NCBI RefSeq assembly: GCF_004343705.1
Contig: NZ_SKFH01000029.1
Location: forward strand, 18,976 to 82,975
Direction of reading: 5' to 3'
DNA from: Flaviaesturariibacter aridisoli
GTDB lineage: Bacteria > Bacteroidota > Bacteroidia > Chitinophagales > Chitinophagaceae
DNA length: 64,000 bases
Of this stretch, positions 60,464 to 64,000 are shown in pieces (positions within the stretch are counted from its first letter, which is position 1; every line of letters begins with the position of its first letter). Below the pieces are notes generated by a model. It saw only the letters and a program-made list of their open reading frames with translations. It was not told the DNA's origin and did not search any database. Made by a program: the position numbers and the translations under genes.

Positions 60464-60961
60464 CTAGGAATGACCTTCGAGCCGCTCCCGCCGGCGGGCG
60501 CTGAGAAAGCGGTCGAGGAGGAACAGGCCCAGCAGGATGTTGAGCATCAGGAACGCGTTCACGTATTGGTTGGCGAAGGCCAGCGACAGGTCGATGCGGG
60601 GGAGGGCCGATGCCGAATCCGGGCCGGAGCCCTGTGCGAAGGCGTAGATGAGCACCGCGGCGATCATCAGCCCGAAGAAGGCCGCGATGCCGCCCACGAT
60701 CCGGCGGTTGAGGTATTGCCGCGAGGCGGGCACCACCTGGCCGGCGGCGATGGCTTCCATGACGTTGCGGGTGAAGCGCAGCGAGGGCTCGTCCAGCTCG
60801 GTGGCCTGCAGCAGTTGGTGCGTGTCCAGCAGCTCGGCGTACTTCGCGCGCCAGGCTTCGTTGTCGGCAAGGTGGCGCTCGATGGCGCTGCGCGCGCCGG
60901 CGTCGGCCAGCCCGTCGATATAGGCCCAGAGTTGTGCTTCCATTTCCAGTTCGCTGTCCAT
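60464..60961 (-). CDS. Anti-sigma-factor-like membrane protein
   Basis: Encodes 165 aa. The N-terminal cytosolic part (AQLWAYIDGLADAGARSAIERHLADNEAWRAKYAELL) is an anti-sigma-like helical domain without the zinc Cys residues, then two membrane helices (about 88-108 and 134-152). It lies 11 bp after the ECF sigma gene and is very likely its regulator. No periplasmic sensor domain is visible. Confidence 0.75.
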   Translation of the reverse strand: MDSELEMEAQLWAYIDGLADAGARSAIERHLADNEAWRAKYAELLDTHQLLQATELDEPSLRFTRNVMEAIAAGQVVPASRQYLNRRIVGGIAAFFGLMIAAVLIYAFAQGSGPDSASALPRIDLSLAFANQYVNAFLMLNILLGLFLLDRFLSARRRERLEGHS

Positions 60962-60972
60962 AGTTTGCCTTT

Positions 60973-61560
60973 TCAGGGTTGGTAAAGATCACGCACTTCC
61001 GCGGCGAAGTGGCTGTTCATCTTGTCTTTGAGCCGCGTCCGCGCGCGGTGCAGCCGCACTTTGGCCGTATTGGCCTCAATACCGAGGATGGCCGCGATCT
61101 CCTCCAGGCTCTGCTCGCCCTTATAATAGAGCGTGAGCACCTGGGCGTCGTCGGGGGCCAGCAGGCCGAGCGCCCGGCTGACCATCTCGGTGCGCGACTT
61201 CGCTTCCACCTTATTGGCGCTGAGGCCGCCGTCCATATTGTCGGCCCGCGCAAACACGCTTTCATCGTCGAGCGAGCGCACGTCCAGCTGCTTCTTGCGG
61301 AGCCAGCTGAGGGCGCTGGTGGTGGCGATCGTGTACAGCCAGGTGCTGAACTTCGACTGGCCCTTGAAATCGGGGAGCGCCCGGAAGGCCTTTACGAACA
61401 CGTCCTGCGCCACCTCTTCGGCATCCTCGCGGGATTTCACGTAGCGCAGCACCAGCGTGAACACAAAACCCTGGTAGCGGTTCACGAGCCCCGCATAGGC
61501 CGCCTGCTCGCCCCGCAGGACGCGCTCCAGTAGCTCGGTATCGGCCGTTTCTGCCTGCAT
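60973..61560 (-). CDS. ECF-type RNA polymerase sigma factor
   Basis: Encodes 195 aa. Region 2 (LVNRYQGFVFTLVLRYVKSREDAEEVAQDVFVKAFRAL...FSTWLYTIATTSALSWLRKK) and region 4 (LLAPDDAQVLTLYYKGEQSLEEIAAILGIEANTAKVRLHRARTRLKDK) are complete. Paired with the downstream membrane anti-sigma gene. An exact -7 box lies 38 nt upstream. Target genes cannot be read from this window. Confidence 0.9.
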   Translation of the reverse strand: MQAETADTELLERVLRGEQAAYAGLVNRYQGFVFTLVLRYVKSREDAEEVAQDVFVKAFRALPDFKGQSKFSTWLYTIATTSALSWLRKKQLDVRSLDDESVFARADNMDGGLSANKVEAKSRTEMVSRALGLLAPDDAQVLTLYYKGEQSLEEIAAILGIEANTAKVRLHRARTRLKDKMNSHFAAEVRDLYQP

Positions 61561-61598
61561 TCGGTAATAAGACTACGGTTTGTGAGAAGTGGTTACCG

Positions 61599-61606
61599 CA
61601 AAGGTA
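61599..61606 (-). promoter_or_regulatory. -7 box of the ECF sigma gene
   Basis: Minus-strand TACCTTTG, exact TAnnTTTG match, with a 38-nt leader. Confidence 0.5.
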
Positions 61607-61783
61607 AAATTCCGTTGCAGTATAGCGCAGGAAAACCATTTCCGTCCGTCATGGCACGCCCGGCCGACCCGGTAGGCCGGCAGGCGAAGCCTTCTTCACC
61701 TCATCGGCTCAGCTGCTTTTTTGAGCCGTACAGCCCGATTGCAACAGATTGCCTCGCTTCGCTCGCAATGACGTCCGTAAGCG

Positions 61784-61791
61784 TACTTTTG
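61784..61791 (+). promoter_or_regulatory. -7 box of glnS
   Basis: TACTTTTG matches TAnnTTTG exactly; CGGCGT separates it from the ATG at 61798. Confidence 0.6.
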
Positions 61792-61797
61792 CGGCGT

Positions 61798-63465
<1,668 letters not shown>

Positions 63466-63502
63466 TCTGCTAATGTGGTAACCTGCTAATCTGCTACTGA
63501 TA
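63466..63502 (+). repeat. Weak short-unit arm after glnS
   Basis: gtctgct, aatgtgg, taacctg, ctaatct, gctactg: the ctgctaa word recurs, but the period is irregular. Directly follows the glnS stop and leads into the terminator. Confidence 0.35.
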
Positions 63503-63504
63503 AG

Positions 63505-63540
63505 AAGCCCCCGTCGTTTGTCGCCGGGGGCTTTCTTTTT
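63505..63540 (+). terminator. Terminator of glnS
   Basis: Stem aagcccccg / cgggggctt (63505-63513 and 63525-63533) followed by tcttttta. Confidence 0.8.
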
Positions 63541-63676
63541 ATACTGTTCCCCCGGGCCGAAGCCCGAGGCGAAGAAGCGCCGCCGCTACGCGGCGCGCCG
63601 ATCCCGTTCGCCCGCTTTGCTGACGGTAAATGCGAATAGGTATTGGAGCCGGTAATAAGGTTCCGTATTGATTTTT

Positions 63677-63907
63677 CCGCGGAAGACGCTCTTGCACCCG
63701 CGGAGCCATCTGTTGTTGCCGCGGAACCATCTGTTGTTGCCGCGGAACCATCTGTTGCCACCGCGAAGCCATCTATCGCCGCCGCGGAAGATGCTCTTGC
63801 ACCCGCGGAGCTATCTATCGTCGTCGCGGAAGGGTCGCATGGGCCCGCGGAACGAACTGACATCGTCGCGGAAGCAATTGTTATCGCCGCGATGCGGTCT
63901 CACGTGA
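63677..63907. repeat. Tandem 21-bp array, ccgcgg type
   Basis: Eleven consecutive exact 21-bp units, typified by ccgcggaaccatctgttgtt(g) at 63719-63739; each begins ccgcg or tcgcg. Several frames are open (heptapeptides such as AEPSVVA or LLPRNHL), so coding cannot be decided and none is called. The interval 63541-63676 holds nothing recognised. Confidence 0.85.
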
Positions 63908-63941
63908 GCAAAGTCCTATCAGCCGGCACCGCCACACAAAA

Positions 63942-63970
63942 ATCCCCCGACGCTGCCGCCGGGGGATCTT
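63942..63970. terminator. Terminator-like hairpin near the right edge
   Basis: Stem atcccccg / cgggggat (63942-63949 and 63960-63967). Owner unknown; possibly a minus-strand gene outside the window or the array transcript. Confidence 0.5.
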
Positions 63971-64000
63971 CATTCCCCTTCCCCTCGGGAAGGGGTTAGG

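Noticed and set aside
63677..63907. CRISPR array
   Set aside because: Units are contiguous 21-bp repeats with no unique spacers, and no cas genes are present.

Overview
The window is about 60% GC and looks like a Bacteroidota chromosome, most likely a GC-rich member of the Chitinophagaceae. Supporting signs are type IX secretion (T9SS) proteins: a PorP/SprF-type outer-membrane protein and two giant PKD-repeat proteins with gliding-motility-type C-termini. Others are bacillithiol synthesis (BshC), the Bacteroidota -7 promoter box TAnnTTTG in front of many genes, and the near absence of Shine-Dalgarno sequences. No phage, insertion sequence, CRISPR array or plasmid gene was found; this is mostly core metabolism with unusual short repeats in and between the genes.

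Layout: 1-1.5 kb, small exported or membrane proteins. 1.5-5.5 kb, an aldehyde dehydrogenase, bshC and purE. 5.6-11.2 kb, a complete RND efflux operon (outer-membrane channel, pump, fusion lipoprotein) lying between purE and purK. 12.5-18.2 kb, an erythromycin-esterase-like protein, HPP dioxygenase, an L,D-transpeptidase joined to a TonB-like domain, aspartokinase and a small acetyltransferase. 18.27-25.5 kb, the whole tryptophan operon trpL-E-G-D-C-F-B-A, with a leader peptide carrying three tandem Trp codons, an attenuator, and repeat arrays between trpF and trpB and between trpB and trpA. 25.5-25.7 kb, tRNA-Gly(CCC) flanked by damaged tRNA-like copies. 25.7-29.7 kb, hisH-hisA, hisF, a DUF2452 protein and pdxJ. 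29.7-40.6 kb, mostly minus-strand genes: metallo-beta-lactamase-fold enzymes, a TlpA-like thioredoxin, hisIE, GNAT, a thioredoxin-reductase-like flavoprotein, a phosphoesterase and DinB. 40.7-52.7 kb, ahcY, two tandem PKD giants and a PorP/SprF protein. 52.8-63.5 kb, a PrsW-like protease, a metalloprotease/propeller/barrel protein, a kinase-like hypothetical, a BtuF-like receptor, cystathionine beta-synthase, an ECF sigma/anti-sigma pair and glnS.

The most unusual content is not protein-coding. (i) About 14 loci carry arms of 3-10 tandem 7-nt units (8 or 9 nt at two loci), often facing a second arm built from the reverse complement of the same unit. Unit words differ between loci, arms often contain stop codons or touch start codons, and one element sits in frame inside the aldehyde dehydrogenase. 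(ii) Three arrays have a strict 21-bp period but unrelated unit sequences. (iii) Several genes start 3-6 nt after a -7 box, implying leaderless mRNAs, including the trp leader itself. (iv) The trp attenuator can be read as a simple two-hairpin switch.
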